Source of the DNA: Clostridioides sp. | GTDB lineage: Bacteria > Bacillota > Clostridia > Peptostreptococcales > Peptostreptococcaceae | Assembly (NCBI GenBank): GCA_031261505.1 | Contig: JAISJN010000015.1 | Location: 89,364 to 153,363, forward strand | Direction: 5' to 3' | Length of the DNA stretch: 64,000 bases | Shown here: positions 44,701 through 53,723 of the stretch, in pieces | Numbering within the stretch: the stretch's first letter is position 1 | How the letters are laid out: each line of letters begins with the position of its first letter | Position numbers and translations under genes: made by a program | The notes under the pieces: generated by a model | Seen by the model: only the letters and a program-made list of their open reading frames with translations | Database searches by the model: none | Told to the model about the DNA's origin: nothing

Positions 44701-44974
44701 CTTCGATGCGGAGGTATCGGCATATATTTACAGAGAAAATATCATACTCACAGTCTTAGGAGCTTTTCTAGGACTGGGAATAGGAAGGGTGTTACACAGG
44801 TTTATAATGGTTACACTAGAGGTAGAAAACCTGATGTTTGGAAGGATAATAAGTCCAAAGAGCTACGTTCTTTCAGTAGTTGTAACCCTAGTTCTAGGAG
44901 CGGTTGTCAATTTTGCTATGTATTTTAAACTCAAGAATGTAAAGATGGTAGAATCTCTAAAATCAGTTGAATAG
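41726..44974 (+). CDS. FtsX-like ABC permease with long coiled-coil extracellular domain
   Basis: About 1082 aa. One N-terminal helix (residues 20-40) is followed by a MacB-like extracellular domain and then a coiled coil of roughly 270 residues (about 250-520) rich in Lys, Glu, Ala and Ser (KKEAEDKLATADKEIKDGEE and similar). Three helices follow near 540-660, then one after 715, an outside domain and three C-terminal helices, making two FtsX domains. Such large permeases have a stalk that could reach across the wall. ATG 41726 comes 2 bases after the ATPase stop. Substrate unknown. Confidence 0.88.
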   Translation: MKNVLAKDIWRDIRKSIGRFLSILCIVALGVAFFSGIKVTPLVMRGTTDKYYDDCNLMDVRVLSTMGITDSDVDAMAKVNGVEGVSPEYSKDLLTDYKEQELVFRVHSIDASSASDKGKNYVNRVKLLDGRLPSGPNECVVGSISHYEEDFKLGTKFKLKSPNSDPISDTLKESEFTVVGKVDTPMYLSYDRIDSDVGKGTLDAYIMVPKEDFNMEVYTDAYLTVNGAKELDTYTDEYEGKVDEVKDKIEDISGARIDLRYAEVQKKANDELDKNKKEYEDKKKEAEDKLATADKEIKDGEEKIISGEKKLNTVKEDTKRQIKEGKEKIAKGESDLKAGYKKYEEAKAQFDATSGSAQSQIDSAKGRLQSAKEQIERLRSSISSLEERLKDDTLSEEERAGLNAQISELKQTLSQAQSQYDEGKSELDSKEAQFVGTKNKLAETKNTLDSNSAKLASEKKKLVNAQVKADDEFAKAEKELKDSKEKIKEGKAEFIKAKQEADDEFAKADKKIKDAEDEINKLKKPEWYILDRNTIKPYVEYSQAATNIGALAGIFPVFFFAVAALVSLTTMTRMVDEQRINIGTLKALGYSSWKIAQKYIIYALSASLIGSVAGIAIGYTVFPTIIYNSYQMMFVVPDSELVFDWPTAIAVTAVSILITTMAAFLSCKKELSEQPSTLMLPKAPKNGKRIVLEKIPFIWDKIGFIGKVTVRNLFRYKKRFLMTVLGIAGCSALILTGFGIKDSIKMIVTEQFGSIFKYDTLITLDNDPKPSELEKMRVYMSSDKKISSFEFANEQNGKIAYKSKDMDISLEVPEDTQRMKKFIALKDRVSQAPIEVKDDGIVLTEKAAKKLGVRAGDTVELTNGKDKVANAKVTGITENYVSHHVYMSEKYYEELYGRRATYNRVYSDMSNTSKESENALSEELIEKLDVKGIVYSAEIKKEFSNTVNNLNYVVLIMIVSAGSLAFVVLYNLTNVNISERIREIATIKVLGFFDAEVSAYIYRENIILTVLGAFLGLGIGRVLHRFIMVTLEVENLMFGRIISPKSYVLSVVVTLVLGAVVNFAMYFKLKNVKMVESLKSVE

Positions 44975-45164
44975 ATGATTTTTATCAATATTTTATAAGA
45001 TTCTACATGAAAACTGCTTAATCAACATTGAATCGATTAAATAATTAAATGGCAAAATGAAATAACACATCTAAATAGATGAAAATATGAGCGAAATGCG
45101 TTAAAAACTAGAAAATAATTATAAAATCATTAACATTTTTGCACCTAGTTTCATAGTATAGTTT

Positions 45165-45204
45165 AGGAGCCGTGAAAACTCCTCAATTTTTATCAACTAG
45201 GAGG
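45165..45204 (+). promoter_or_regulatory. candidate RNA switch in the leader of the 86-aa gene
   Basis: AGGAG (45165-45169), CTCCT (45179-45183) and the ribosome site AGGAGG (45199-45204) are arranged so that CTCCT can pair with either AGGAG. Pairing with the first frees the ribosome site, and pairing with the second hides it. The 13-mer GAGCCGTGAAAAC in this leader recurs at about 55487, before the citrate synthase-like gene. Confidence 0.45.
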
Positions 45205-45214
45205 CGTCATAAAT

Positions 45215-45475
45215 ATGTTAGAAAAACTTTTTGAGTGTCAATGTGGAATAAGCGGGGCAGTTGGAGGTGTAGTAGACAAGGTAGGAGGATTCGTTGGAGG
45301 CATATTCGATGGGTTGTTCGACAGCTGTACATTATGGATACTATTGCTACTAGCTTTATTCCTAATATTTAAAGACCAGTTTGAAGATATCGAAGTATGT
45401 GATTGGATTCCATTCTTGATATTATTACTAATCGTTTCTTGCTCTTGCGGAACATATGACGATTGTTGCGAATAG
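45215..45475 (+). CDS. 86-aa cysteine-rich small membrane protein
   Basis: The protein has a Gly/Val-rich amphipathic start (ISGAVGGVVDKVGGFVGGIF), two hydrophobic helices (about 39-52 and 64-75) and eight cysteines at 8, 10, 38, 62, 76, 78, 84 and 85, including CQC, CSC and a terminal CC. A strong AGGAGG stands 10 bases before the ATG and a terminator follows, so it is a complete single-gene unit. I do not recognise the family. The cysteines could bind metal or form disulfides at the membrane; a toxin-like or spore-associated small protein is also possible. Confidence 0.75.
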   Translation: MLEKLFECQCGISGAVGGVVDKVGGFVGGIFDGLFDSCTLWILLLLALFLIFKDQFEDIEVCDWIPFLILLLIVSCSCGTYDDCCE

Positions 45476-45520
45476 TATTTAACAAAAAATTCAATTAGAT
45501 CGAAGAGTAAATAGGATGAA

Positions 45521-45558
45521 ATAGTATATCTGTTGACGAATGGATATACTATTTTTTT
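45521..45558 (+). terminator. terminator after the 86-aa gene
   Basis: ATAGTATATC / GATATACTAT stem followed by a T7 run. The rest of the gap to 45790 is AT-rich without clear features. Confidence 0.8.
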
Positions 45559-45790
45559 GCCATAAATTTCTGAAAGCACTCAACTAGAGTGAATAGAACA
45601 TAGTTAAAAAGTATACAATGTAAATAAAAAAATAAACACAAAGAATCTTGAAAAAACTTGATTAAAAATGTATAATTTTAAGTTGAGTATGCAGATAGAT
45701 TTTACAAAAAATAAACTGACATTCAGATAATGTCTGTGTATCTGAATGAAATATATAAAATATTTAAAATTATGTTGAAGAGGTGTAAAT

Positions 45791-47296
45791 ATGAAAATAG
45801 GATTCGACCACGAGAAGTACCTACAAGAACAATCTAAGTACATTTTAGAGAGAGTTAATAATTTTGACAAACTTTACATAGAGTTTGGTGGAAAATTAAC
45901 AATGGACTTACACGCAAAGAGAGTACTTCCAGGATTTGACGAAAATGCTAAGATTAAAGTACTTCAAAACATCAAGGAAAAAGTAGAAGTAGTAGTGTGC
46001 GTATATGCAGGTGATATCGAAAGAAACAAAATAAGAGGTGACTTCGGTATAACTTACGATATGGAAGTTTTAAGACTTATAGATGATCTCAAGGGTTATG
46101 AACTAGAAGTAAACAGCGTTGTGATCACTAGATACGAAGGTCAACCAGCGACTAGTGTATTCATCAAAAAGCTAGAAAACAGAGGGATAAAAGTGTACAA
46201 GCATTATCCAACAAAGGGATACCCATCTGATGTTGACACAATAGTAAGCGACGAAGGATTTGGAGCAAATGCGTACATCGAAACTTCAAAACCTATAGTA
46301 GTAGTGACTGCTCCAGGGCCAAACAGTGGAAAATTAGGTACTTGCCTAAGCCAACTATACCATGAAAACAAGAGGGGAAGAGCAGTTGGATACTCAAAAT
46401 ATGAAACATTCCCAGTCTGGAACGTTCCACTAAAACACCCACTTAACATAGCGTATGAAGCTGCTACAGTAGACTTAAAAGACGTAAACATGATAGATTC
46501 ATTCCACTTAGAAAAATACGGAGAAATGTCTGTTAACTACAATAGAGATTTGGAATTATTCCCAGTTTTAAAGAAGATAATAGAAAAGATAACAGGTAAG
46601 GAGTCTATATTCCAATCTCCTACAGACATGGGTGTAAACCGAGTTGGATACGGAATAATAGACGATGAAGTGGTTAAAAAAGCATCTACAGAAGAAATAA
46701 TAAGAAGATTCTTCAAAACTGCCTGTGAATACAAAAAAGGACAGGTAGACTTCGGGGCACTTGAGAGAATGAAGATGATAATGCAAGAGTTGAATCTTAA
46801 ACCCGAAGATAGAAAAGTTGTAAAACCAGCTAGGGAATACAGCGAAAAATTGAGAAGAGAATCTGAGGATGAGGATGTTTGTCCAATAGTTGCACTAGAG
46901 TTAGAAGACGGCAAGATAATAACTGGTAAAAAATCTGCAAATATGAACGGAACTGCCGCTGCTGTGCTCAACGCAATAAAATACCTTGGAGAGATACAAG
47001 ATGAAATGCACCTTATATCACCAGTAATACTTCAGCCTATAGTCAACTTGAAATCAAAGGTACTTTCAAACAAAAACGTACCTCTAAGTTGTCAAGAAGT
47101 TTTAATGGCATTGAGTATATGTGCAGTTACAAATCCAACTGCGCAGTACGCAATAGAAAAACTAGGTCAGTTGAAGGGAGCTCAGGCTCATTCAACTACT
47201 ATACTAAGTACAGATGACGAACAGACATTTAGAAAACTAGGAATAGATGTAACCTGTGATCCAGAATACCAATCACAAAATCTATTCGTATTATAA
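45791..47296 (+). CDS. DUF1846-family protein
   Basis: 501 aa, full length for DUF1846 ([18 protein letters not shown] start; [47 protein letters not shown]). The family is widespread in Firmicutes; its members are cytoplasmic, and no biochemical role was assigned that I can name with confidence. The APGPNSGK loop resembles a phosphate-binding turn. AAGAGGTG precedes the ATG. It is transcribed alone and ends in copy D of the dispersed repeat. Confidence 0.88.
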   Translation: MKIGFDHEKYLQEQSKYILERVNNFDKLYIEFGGKLTMDLHAKRVLPGFDENAKIKVLQNIKEKVEVVVCVYAGDIERNKIRGDFGITYDMEVLRLIDDLKGYELEVNSVVITRYEGQPATSVFIKKLENRGIKVYKHYPTKGYPSDVDTIVSDEGFGANAYIETSKPIVVVTAPGPNSGKLGTCLSQLYHENKRGRAVGYSKYETFPVWNVPLKHPLNIAYEAATVDLKDVNMIDSFHLEKYGEMSVNYNRDLELFPVLKKIIEKITGKESIFQSPTDMGVNRVGYGIIDDEVVKKASTEEIIRRFFKTACEYKKGQVDFGALERMKMIMQELNLKPEDRKVVKPAREYSEKLRRESEDEDVCPIVALELEDGKIITGKKSANMNGTAAAVLNAIKYLGEIQDEMHLISPVILQPIVNLKSKVLSNKNVPLSCQEVLMALSICAVTNPTAQYAIEKLGQLKGAQAHSTTILSTDDEQTFRKLGIDVTCDPEYQSQNLFVL

Positions 47297-47470
47297 ATTG
47301 AGAGAAATGTCCACAACCTCTACAGTTGGCGGGCATAAACAATAATCATAGAAATATGGCTCAGCCTCCATGAGGATGAGCCATATTTTTATGGTTAGCG
47401 GAGGTAAAATCACCAACCACATAATTGTCATTATGTATAATAACAAGCAGAAGCAATCATCATTTAATTC
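47295..47470 (+). repeat. dispersed repeat, copy D, split by a terminator
   Basis: The head (AAATTGAGAGAAATGTCC) and tip (ACCTCTACAGTTGGCGGGCA) are followed not by the usual arm but by a terminator (47353-47390). After it come AGCGGAGGTAAAATCACC and, further on, AGCAATCATCATTTAATTC, resembling the second hairpin and tail. Confidence 0.65.
47353..47390 (+). terminator. terminator after the DUF1846 gene
   Basis: AATATGGCTCA / TGAGCCATATT with an inner CCTC/GAGG pairing and a T-run. Confidence 0.85.
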
Positions 47471-47651
47471 TAAGCTTACATGGTTCTAGTTTATTTGTAT
47501 ATTTCAAGGCGATTATTCAATTGGAAATATAGAAATAAACTACTTTTTAGTCGTTTTTTAAAATTGTAATTATTTTGTAAAATTCTACGAAATCTATTGA
47601 ATTTTGAAGGTGTTCATCCATTATATAATTACGTGATAGGTGTTGATTCAG

Positions 47652-47680
47652 TTTACATAAAATTTTTATTATGATATAAT
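47652..47680 (+). promoter_or_regulatory. promoter of the opuC-type operon
   Basis: TTTACA (47652-47657) and TATAAT (47675-47680), spacer 17 bases, about 55 bases before the start codon. Confidence 0.6.
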
Positions 47681-47735
47681 TTAATAAAACAACTATAGAT
47701 TTTGTATGCAAGTTGCTTTTAGGAGGGTGATATTT

Positions 47736-48872
47736 GTGATAGAGATAAGAAATGTTACTAAGAAAATTGGCAACAAAACAATACTGGATGATGTTTCACT
47801 GACGGTTCAAACTGGGGAGTTAGTGGTCCTCATAGGATTGAGTGGCTGTGGTAAAACCACCACTTTAAAATTGATAAATAAGCTTATCAAACCTACGTCA
47901 GGTGAAATATATATCGACGATAATCCAATATCTAAAGAAAATGATATAGATCTTCGTAGGAATATCGGGTATGTAATACAGAATACAGGATTGTTTCCTC
48001 ATTTGACAATTAAGGAGAATATTGAATTGATTCCTAAGTTGAAAAAAGAAAAAAATATTGAAGAGATAGAGAAGAATACACCTAGGTTGCTTAGGATGGT
48101 AGATCTCGACCCAGATGAATTTCTCAATAAATTTCCGTCTCAACTTAGTGGTGGGCAGCAACAGAGGGTAGGAGTTGCAAGAGCGATTGCTACAGACGCA
48201 GAGGTAATATTAATGGACGAGCCTTTTAGTGCCTTGGATCCAATTACGAGAAACTCACTTCAGGAAGAATTATTCAAATTACAAGACGAATTAAAAAAGA
48301 CTATAATATTTGTGACTCATGATATGGATGAAGCGCTTAAACTGGCGGACAAGATTTGCATAATGCAAGACGGTAAGATTGCGCAGTTTGACACTCCAGA
48401 GAATATATTGAGAAAACCTGTAGACGAATTTGTAAAAAACTTTGTAGGTGAAAACAGGCTTTGGGACAATCCAGAGTACATCAAGGCAAAGGATATAATG
48501 ATTAAGAATCCGGTCAAAACTGCTGGTAAGAGACGTGTAAGCCAGGGTATTGAAATAATGAGGAGTGGTAAGGTCGACAGTTTGTTAGTGGTCGACAAGG
48601 ACGATATCCTAGAAGGTATCGTCACAGTCAAAGACTTGAAAGAGGCATTGTCATCAAATGGAACTCTTGAAGAGATCATGACTGGAAATCCACTATCTGT
48701 AAGTGAAGATGATAATTTAGTGAATATACTGGAAGTAATGAACAAAAACAACATCGGATATATCCCAGTCGTTTCCAAAAAGGGAGTATTGGTAGGGCTT
48801 ATAACTAGAAGTAGTTTAATTTCTGTTTTAAGCGAGCAGTTCTTGGAAATGGAGGTGAGTGTCCTTGGGTAA
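47736..48872 (+). CDS. opuCA: OpuC-type osmolyte ABC transporter, ATPase with CBS domains
   Basis: 378 aa from GTG 47736 (AGGAGGGTG upstream; the ATG at 47706 lies before the ribosome site). Walker A GLSGCGKTT, signature [14 protein letters not shown] and Walker B VILMDEPFSALD are present. Two C-terminal CBS domains (KDIMIKNPVKTAGKRRVSQG and EIMTGNPLSVSEDDN) sense ionic strength or a nucleotide in homologues. It energises uptake of betaine, carnitine or choline. The next gene overlaps it by 14 bases. Confidence 0.92.
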   Translation: MIEIRNVTKKIGNKTILDDVSLTVQTGELVVLIGLSGCGKTTTLKLINKLIKPTSGEIYIDDNPISKENDIDLRRNIGYVIQNTGLFPHLTIKENIELIPKLKKEKNIEEIEKNTPRLLRMVDLDPDEFLNKFPSQLSGGQQQRVGVARAIATDAEVILMDEPFSALDPITRNSLQEELFKLQDELKKTIIFVTHDMDEALKLADKICIMQDGKIAQFDTPENILRKPVDEFVKNFVGENRLWDNPEYIKAKDIMIKNPVKTAGKRRVSQGIEIMRSGKVDSLLVVDKDDILEGIVTVKDLKEALSSNGTLEEIMTGNPLSVSEDDNLVNILEVMNKNNIGYIPVVSKKGVLVGLITRSSLISVLSEQFLEMEVSVLG

Positions 48873-50415
48873 TTTCATTAATTTCGTAGTGAGCCAAAGG
48901 TCAGCAATTCTGACAAGATTGGTGCAGCATATAGGACTTACGGCATCAGCAATAGTTATAGCAATAGTAATAGGTGTTCCTCTGGGAATACTTATTTGTA
49001 GAACTCGTAAACTTAGAGGTATCGTACTAGGATTTGTAAATGTGGTACAGGCAGTTCCGTCTATGGCCTTGCTTGGACTTTTAGTTCCAATACTTGGGAT
49101 AGGTAGTAAACCGGCAATTTTTGCTGTCGTAGTTTATTCGCTACTTCCTATAGTCAAAAACACGTATATAGGGGTTACGAGCATAGACCCCGTAGTTATA
49201 GAGTCGGCAACTGGTATGGGTCTGACTAGAAACCAAACCCTATTTAAAATTCAGATACCACTCGCCCTGCCGATTATAATGGGGGGTATAAGAATATCTG
49301 CGGTAACATCTGTGGGTCTTATGACACTTGCTGCCTTCATAGGGGCTGGTGGACTTGGTTATCTAGTGTTCTCAGGTGTGCAGACAGTAAACAACAGTAT
49401 GATACTGGCGGGTGCGATTCCTTCTTGTATACTGGCATTACTCGTTGACTACCTATTTTCGCAGATCGAGGTATTAGTTACTCCAAAGGGTATAGACTTG
49501 AAGAAAGAAAAGAAAAACTTCATAGGGCTTAAGGTTGTGACTGCAATATTGGCGGTCGTAATAATATTCACTACGATAGTTCCTGCTTTCTCACATAAAA
49601 AGGATACATTTACAGTTGGATCGAAGAACTATACTGAACAGCTTGTACTAGGAAATATATACGCTGATTTAGTTGAAGAATATACAGATATGAATGTAGT
49701 TAGAAAGTTGAACCTAGGTGGGGCAGCTGTCACTACCAACGCAATCAAGAGCGGTGAAATAGATATGTACCCAGATTATACTGGAGTACTACTCCTCAAC
49801 GTCTTAAATGCAAAAATGATGAAGGATCCAGATGAAACTTTTAAATATGTAAAGAAAGAAATGGCTGAAAAATATAATTGTGCAGTACTTGACCCTATTG
49901 GATTCAACGATATGTGGACATTGGCTGTAAAACCAGAACTAGCTGAGAAATACAACTTAAAGACGTACAGTGATTTGATTAAGGTTCAAGATGAGCTTAC
50001 TCTAGCCTGTACACTTGAGTTCGCCAACAGAGAAGATGCGTACTTGGGAATTAAAAAAATGTACAACCTCAACTTTGGAAAGGTAAAGGCAGTCGATGGA
50101 AGTTTCAGGTATACTGCAGTTGCAAATGACGAAGCTCAAGTACTAGATGCAAACTCAACTGAAGGTCTTGTCAAGAAATACAAATTGACAATTCTTGAAG
50201 ACGATAAGGGATTCTTCCCTCCTTACTACGCAGTGCCAGTTGTAAGGCAGGATACATTAGACAAGTATCCTCAATTAAAGGAAGTCCTTGATAAATTGAT
50301 CGGTAAGATAGATGAGGATACTATGAGAACACTTAACTATGAAGTTGATAGTGAAGGTAAGGCACCAGAAGAAGTTGCTCATAAATTCCTTAAAGAAGTC
50401 GGTTTGATAAAATAG
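48859..50415 (+). CDS. OpuC-type permease fused to its substrate-binding domain
   Basis: 518 aa. Residues 1-215 are a permease with about six helices (EAA-like segment VVIESATGMGLTRNQTLFKIQIP). After one more helix (about 225-245), residues 250-518 are an OpuAC/ProX-like binding domain (FTVGSKNYTEQLVLGNIYADL, GEIDMYPDYTGVLL, YYAVPVVRQDTL). The fusion replaces the separate membrane and binding subunits. GTG 48859 overlaps the ATPase gene; TTG 48865 is an alternative at a better distance from GGAGG. Quaternary-amine or choline substrate is inferred from family. Confidence 0.92.
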   Translation: MSLGNFINFVVSQRSAILTRLVQHIGLTASAIVIAIVIGVPLGILICRTRKLRGIVLGFVNVVQAVPSMALLGLLVPILGIGSKPAIFAVVVYSLLPIVKNTYIGVTSIDPVVIESATGMGLTRNQTLFKIQIPLALPIIMGGIRISAVTSVGLMTLAAFIGAGGLGYLVFSGVQTVNNSMILAGAIPSCILALLVDYLFSQIEVLVTPKGIDLKKEKKNFIGLKVVTAILAVVIIFTTIVPAFSHKKDTFTVGSKNYTEQLVLGNIYADLVEEYTDMNVVRKLNLGGAAVTTNAIKSGEIDMYPDYTGVLLLNVLNAKMMKDPDETFKYVKKEMAEKYNCAVLDPIGFNDMWTLAVKPELAEKYNLKTYSDLIKVQDELTLACTLEFANREDAYLGIKKMYNLNFGKVKAVDGSFRYTAVANDEAQVLDANSTEGLVKKYKLTILEDDKGFFPPYYAVPVVRQDTLDKYPQLKEVLDKLIGKIDEDTMRTLNYEVDSEGKAPEEVAHKFLKEVGLIK

Positions 50416-50507
50416 CGATTTGCAAAATAGAATAGGACTATCTTTAATGAAATACAGTCCCATTTAATAAAATAGCGCTGCATTTGATAAAAATATCGGT
50501 TAAAGAT

Positions 50508-50557
50508 AGCATTTATAAAATAGATAGGATAGGTCTATTTTATAAATGCTTTTTTTA
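50508..50557 (+). terminator. 17-bp perfect-stem terminator after the opuC-type operon
   Basis: AGCATTTATAAAATAGA (50508-50524) pairs with TCTATTTTATAAATGCT (50534-50550), then T7. Confidence 0.9.
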
Positions 50558-50663
50558 TGCTATCATCTAGTGGTGTATCAATTAGATTTAATAAAAATGG
50601 TTACGCTATTGTATCTATTTTTTTCACCGATATCAGTAACATTTTTGGAGTGACTGAATAGTA

Positions 50664-50750
50664 TAACTTGAGAAAGAGTTCCCTCTACCAGGTGGGATTG
50701 TAACTAATGAAAAGAAAATCAAAAAAACAATAAGTCACATCATTCAAATT
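50664..50750 (+). repeat. dispersed repeat, copy E (degenerate)
   Basis: Head TAACTTGAGAAAGAG and tip CCCTCTACCAGGTGGG are clear; the arm is lost and the tail (ATCATTCAAATT) is weak. The rest of the gap up to 50847 shows only the ribosome site GAGGGGGG. Confidence 0.55.
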
Positions 50751-50847
50751 CGTTTGATCGTCACTAACAAAAAGGAACTCAACCAACCCGAGATAAAATA
50801 TCAACTTAAATATACATACAGCGATATTTTAGAGAGGGGGGAATTAT

Positions 50848-51717
50848 TTGTCAGGAGTATACAAAAAAGTCAACCAAGTGCTGCTGTGGATATTAATTGC
50901 AAATATCGGGGTTGCAGTAATGAAGTTAGTAATTGGTAAATCGACTGGAAGCACAAGCATGGTTGCGGACGGGTTTCATTCGTTAAGTGATGCAACCTCA
51001 AATATAATAGGACTCATAGCGATATATTTTTCGTCAATGCCAAAGGATAGGGAGCATCCGTACGGTCATAAAAAAATAGAACAGATAGCGAGTATGGCTA
51101 TAGGAATAATGCTTTTAACAATTGCAGTCAAGGTAATATACACAGCATTTTACAATCTAGAAACAGGAGTTGTCATCTCTATATCAAATGTGAGTCTAGT
51201 GGTGATGGTGGTAACACTAGCGATAAATATATTCATATCCACCTACGAAAGAAGGAAGGGCGAAGAACTTGAAAATCAGGTATTGATATCAGATTCAATA
51301 CACACTAGGAGCGATATATTTATATCATTAGGAGTCTTATTGACCTTAGTATGTGTGAAACTTGGTCTTCCTTCTATTATAGACCCTATAGTATCTATTG
51401 GAGTATCCGCATTTATAATAAATTCTGGGTACGAAGTTTTGAAGTCGTCAGCTAGGGTGTTGATCGACAGTGCAGTGGTAGATATAGACAGGATAGAGGA
51501 ATTGGTACTTGAGTTTAACGAAGTAATAAACGTTCACAATATAAGAAACAGAGGAAGTAAAAGCGAACTCTACATAGATATGCATATAATGGTAGAACCA
51601 TTTATAGGTGTAGAGCGTTCACATCAACTTACACATGAAATCGAGGAGGAGATAAAATCCGAGATAAGTAAAAACTCTCACGTAATAGTTCATGTAGAAC
51701 CATTTTATAGATTTTAA
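50848..51717 (+). CDS. cation diffusion facilitator (CDF) metal transporter
   Basis: 289 aa starting with TTG after GAGAGGGGGG. Helix 2 has DGFHSLSDATSN, the family signature with metal-binding Asp residues, and HPYGHKKIEQ matches the next conserved loop. Helix 5 carries HTRSDIFIS. The C-terminal 90 residues form the cytoplasmic ferredoxin-like domain. CDF proteins export Zn, Mn or Fe in exchange for protons. Metal preference is not readable with confidence. Confidence 0.93.
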   Translation: MSGVYKKVNQVLLWILIANIGVAVMKLVIGKSTGSTSMVADGFHSLSDATSNIIGLIAIYFSSMPKDREHPYGHKKIEQIASMAIGIMLLTIAVKVIYTAFYNLETGVVISISNVSLVVMVVTLAINIFISTYERRKGEELENQVLISDSIHTRSDIFISLGVLLTLVCVKLGLPSIIDPIVSIGVSAFIINSGYEVLKSSARVLIDSAVVDIDRIEELVLEFNEVINVHNIRNRGSKSELYIDMHIMVEPFIGVERSHQLTHEIEEEIKSEISKNSHVIVHVEPFYRF

Positions 51718-51772
51718 TACAGGTATTGAAGATTTAGAATAAGTCCCTGCGTAAATCGTTGGATTAGCATTT

Positions 51773-51866
51773 AACTTGAGAATTATGCCCATACATCTAT
51801 AGTGTGGCGTAATTCTCATTTAAGTTGTGTAAATCGCTGACTGAAATCATTGAATCACCATTTGAT
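51773..51866 (+). repeat. dispersed repeat, copy F, preceded by a second tail
   Basis: Head AACTTGAGAATTATGCCC, tip ACATCTATAGTGTGGCG, arm AATTCTCATTTAAG and tail GAATCACCATTTGATTC. Directly upstream, TTGGATTAGCATTTAA looks like the tail of another copy, so two elements appear joined tail to head. Confidence 0.75.
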
Positions 51867-52015
51867 TCATTAAGGGGCTTATTCAATATTTATTTGGAGA
51901 AAAATTTGCTGGATTGGTGTTACAAGTAGCTCGTTTTGGTGTATAATACAGATAGAAACAAAACTTGCATTATGATATACAAACAGATCGATATATTTTG
52001 AATGGAGGTTATCCT

Positions 52016-52426
52016 ATGGCTAAAAAAAGAGTATTGGTTCCAATAGACGGAACAGAGAGAAGTATGCATTCACTTGGATTTATAAAAGATTTTCTAAATA
52101 AGGACCAGGTTGAAGTGGTAATAATGAATGTTAAAGAATTGGTGTTCGTCGATGGAATATCTCTTTCTGAGGAGATAAAAAATGCAGAAATTATGGGACG
52201 ACAGGTTTTAGATAGAGCCGTTGAAATAATGGGCGACTATGATGTCAAACTATACTTCACATTTGGATATCCCGGTGATGAGATAATCAGAAAATCTAAA
52301 GAAGATGATATAGACTTTATAGTTATGACAAAATCCACAAAAAAAGGATTGTCTAGAATGATAGGATCAGTAACTGCAAGTGTAGTAAAACAAGCTAAAT
52401 GTACTGTTATGATAGTACCTGAATAA
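52016..52426 (+). CDS. universal stress protein (UspA family)
   Basis: 136 aa: KRVLVPIDGTERSMHSLGFI at the start and the C-terminal GSVTASVVKQAKCTVMIVPE, with the G-x2-G-x9-G(S/T)-like ATP-site pattern altered (GRQVLD, SRMIGSVTASV). ATG at 52016 follows GGAGG. It is a small cytoplasmic stress protein, probably a dimer. The two oxygen-defence genes downstream suggest a shared stress theme though a terminator separates them. Confidence 0.9.
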   Translation: MAKKRVLVPIDGTERSMHSLGFIKDFLNKDQVEVVIMNVKELVFVDGISLSEEIKNAEIMGRQVLDRAVEIMGDYDVKLYFTFGYPGDEIIRKSKEDDIDFIVMTKSTKKGLSRMIGSVTASVVKQAKCTVMIVPE

Positions 52427-52467
52427 TAAATTTGTACCTGAATAATAAACCTATAAATGTTAATAAT

Positions 52468-52505
52468 AGACCTTAGATGTGTATACTTTATAAAATCTAA
52501 GGTCT
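52468..52505 (+). terminator. terminator after the UspA gene
   Basis: AGACCTTAGAT / ATCTAAGGTCT stem, weak T tail. Confidence 0.7.
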
Positions 52506-52695
52506 TTGTTACCATTTGAAGATTTTATTTAGACGAGTTAGAAATACTAAATACAAAATGAACGATTGTTGGTATTTTTTGTTTGGAGTTTTTGGTTGTG
52601 GGTATTAAAAGAGTGAGGGATATTATTTTGATAAAGTCAAAATGATATAGATGGCAGTCTTATTGCCAAATTATAAAATTGTAGGAGGTAATATT

Positions 52696-53235
52696 ATGGA
52701 ATTAAAAGGGAGCAAAACGGAACAAAATCTAATGACTGGATTTGCAGGTGAATCTCAAGCTAGGGTCAAATACAGCTACTATGCATCTCAAGCCAGAAAA
52801 GAAGGATATAATCAAATAGCAGATATATTCCAAGAAACATCTGACAACGAGAAAGAACATGCTAAATTATGGTTCAAAGCACTTCACAATAACAGTATAC
52901 CGAATACAATAGACAATTTAAAAGATGCAGCTGATGGTGAAAATTACGAATGGACTGATATGTATGTACAGTTTGCAAAAGACGCTAAGGAAGAGGGATT
53001 TGATCATCTTGCATTCTTATTCGAAGGCGTAGGAGCTGTAGAAAAAAATCACGAAGCTAGATACCGTAAATTAATAGAAAACCTTAATAAAGGCGAAGTA
53101 TTTAAAAAAGGAAATACAGTGGTTTGGAAATGTGAAAACTGCGGTCACATACATGTAGCGACAGATGCTCCAGCAGTATGTCCTGTTTGTTCACATCCAC
53201 AATCTTACTTTGAAGTAAGAGCAGAAAACTACTAA
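52696..53235 (+). CDS. rbr: rubrerythrin
   Basis: 179 aa. The N-terminal four-helix bundle has diiron ligands Glu19, Glu52 with His55 ([13 protein letters not shown]) and Glu116/Glu120 with His119 (EKNHEARY). The C-terminal rubredoxin-like Fe site is Cys146, Cys149, Cys162 and Cys165. It reduces hydrogen peroxide with electrons from rubredoxin-type donors. GGAGGT lies before the ATG at 52696; the in-frame upstream ATG at 52651 has no site. Superoxide reductase follows 79 bases later. Confidence 0.95.
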   Translation: MELKGSKTEQNLMTGFAGESQARVKYSYYASQARKEGYNQIADIFQETSDNEKEHAKLWFKALHNNSIPNTIDNLKDAADGENYEWTDMYVQFAKDAKEEGFDHLAFLFEGVGAVEKNHEARYRKLIENLNKGEVFKKGNTVVWKCENCGHIHVATDAPAVCPVCSHPQSYFEVRAENY

Positions 53236-53314
53236 GATCAAAACTACATAACTGTAGTTTTAATAAAAAACCGTATAGATTGATCTATACAATAAGAATT
53301 GGGAGGAAACTTAT

Positions 53315-53704
53315 ATGTGCAATAAACCTAAATACTATAAATGTGAGATATGTGGAAATATAGTTTCAATGATTCACGACGCTGGAATAGTACCATTCTG
53401 CTGTGGCAAGGCTATGACAGAACTAGTTGCTAACACAAGCGACGGAGCAAGTGAAAAACACGTTCCAGTAATAGAAGTAAATGGAAACGAAGTCACAGTA
53501 ACAATAGGTAGCACACTTCATCCAATGCTAGAAGAACATCATATAGAATGGATAATCCTAGTAACAGAAAAAGGACGTAGCTATAGATGTCTAAACCACA
53601 CGGGAGATCCAATTGCCAAATTCACAATATGTGAAGATGATAAAGTAAAAGCTGCTTATGAATACTGCAACCTCCATGGTCTATGGATGGCAGAATACAA
53701 ATAA
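53315..53704 (+). CDS. dfx: desulfoferrodoxin (superoxide reductase, 2Fe type)
   Basis: 129 aa. Center I, the desulforedoxin Fe site, is Cys10, Cys13, Cys29 and Cys30. Center II ligands are His49, His69, His75, Cys117 and His120, with EKHVP and YCNLHGLW as signatures. It reduces superoxide to peroxide, which the rubrerythrin encoded just upstream can remove, so the pair forms a two-step detoxification unit. GGGAGG precedes the ATG. Confidence 0.95.
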   Translation: MCNKPKYYKCEICGNIVSMIHDAGIVPFCCGKAMTELVANTSDGASEKHVPVIEVNGNEVTVTIGSTLHPMLEEHHIEWIILVTEKGRSYRCLNHTGDPIAKFTICEDDKVKAAYEYCNLHGLWMAEYK

Positions 53705-53723
53705 GCTTATTCACGATATATAA

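Noticed and set aside
50754..50939. Small gene upstream of the CDF transporter
   Set aside because: The frame overlaps the transporter start, has no ribosome site and contains no recognisable motif; the transporter start is well supported.
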